Shown: piece after piece, positions 11,794 to 11,988 of the stretch
Layout of the letters: every line of letters begins with the position of its first letter
How positions within the stretch are numbered: the first letter of the stretch is position 1
Assembly (NCBI GenBank): GCA_964508185.1
Contig: CAZDSS010000078.1
Coordinates: 1-11,988 of the forward strand
Reading direction: 5' to 3'
Length of the DNA: 11,988 nt
DNA from: CAZDSS01 sp964508185
GTDB lineage: Bacteria; Pseudomonadota; Alphaproteobacteria; Sphingomonadales; Govanellaceae
Made by a program: the position numbers and the translations under genes
Notes under the pieces: generated by a model
The model's input: the letters and a program-made list of their open reading frames with translations, nothing else
What the model was told of the DNA's origin: nothing
The model's database searches: none

Positions 11794-11988
11794 ATGGCGT
11801 CTGATGCGGGTGTGGCGACGAAGGCGGCCGGAGCGCCGCAGGAGGGGGCGGATGCGCCCTCCGCAAGCATTCATCTGGGGCAGCTCTTGCGGGACCTGCG
11901 CCGGGCGCGCGGCTGGACGCTCGCCGAGGCGGGAGCGGCGGCGGGGGTCGCCCGCTCAACGCTTTCCCAGGTGGACCACGGTCAGATG
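11794..11988 (+). CDS. XRE-family helix-turn-helix transcriptional regulator, N-terminal part, cut by window edge
   Basis: The first 65 codons of a DNA-binding regulator. After a low-complexity Ala/Gly-rich leader (residues 1-25), residues 28-65 form a lambda-Cro/C1-type helix-turn-helix: LGQLLRDLRRARGWTLAEAG, AAAGVARSTLSQVDHGQM. The pattern, where Leu-Ala-Glu-x-Ala leads into STLSxxxxGQ, is typical of the XRE regulators that carry a C-terminal cupin sensor domain (PuuR-like), which often govern amino acid and polyamine catabolism. The cupin itself would lie beyond the window, so that part is inference. The start at 11794 has AAAGGAA about 9 bases upstream. The gene is divergent from the ThDP/ALDH7 operon across 90 bp holding a palindrome, the usual arrangement for a local regulator. 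Confidence 0.85.
   Translation, partial: MASDAGVATKAAGAPQEGADAPSASIHLGQLLRDLRRARGWTLAEAGAAAGVARSTLSQVDHGQM

Overview
The window looks like chromosomal DNA from a GC-rich Gram-negative bacterium, most likely an alphaproteobacterium. The grounds are the codon bias, an AcrAB-type tripartite efflux system, a periplasmic PRC-barrel protein with an EcfG-like promoter in front, a stand-alone receiver protein, an RcnB/CigR-like periplasmic protein, and GANTC sites clustered in an intergenic region. The genus cannot be named from the sequence. I see no tRNA, rRNA, insertion sequence, phage gene or CRISPR array.

Layout. From the left edge to 2573 (minus strand) lies an RND efflux operon: a lipoprotein periplasmic adaptor followed by an AcrB-like pump, which is cut by the window edge at codon 454. 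Behind it on the same strand (2835-3698) is an endonuclease/exonuclease/phosphatase-fold hydrolase. A 359-bp intergenic region follows, with a perfect hairpin, GANTC sites and a candidate stress promoter. Then on the plus strand come a secreted PRC-barrel protein (4058-4444), a strong hairpin, a single-domain response regulator (4605-5039) and, 43 bp later, a 721-residue protein that I do not recognise (5083-7248). A VOC/glyoxalase-fold gene (7252-7785, minus) converges on it with 3 bp between the stops. Divergent from the VOC gene is a His-rich secreted RcnB/CigR-like protein (7934-8419, plus), which converges, again with 3 bp, on an ALDH7-type aldehyde dehydrogenase (8423-9946, minus).

The right end is a catabolic-looking operon: a ThDP-dependent acetolactate-synthase-like enzyme (11703 to 9958, minus) followed after 11 bp by the ALDH7 gene (amaB-like, alpha-aminoadipate semialdehyde / piperideine-6-carboxylate dehydrogenase). 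Divergent from it is the start of an XRE-type helix-turn-helix regulator (11794 to the right edge). The ThDP enzyme gene has an in-frame TAA at codon 474, inside the GDG...NN cofactor motif, while the frame stays open and conserved on both sides. It is therefore a recent pseudogene, a sequencing error or, less likely, a recoded stop.

The most notable items are this nonsense codon, the ThDP enzyme/ALDH7/XRE arrangement with an operator-like palindrome over the -10 box, and the unrecognised 721-residue beta-rich protein behind a lone receiver. I did not find a clearly new defence or mobile system.
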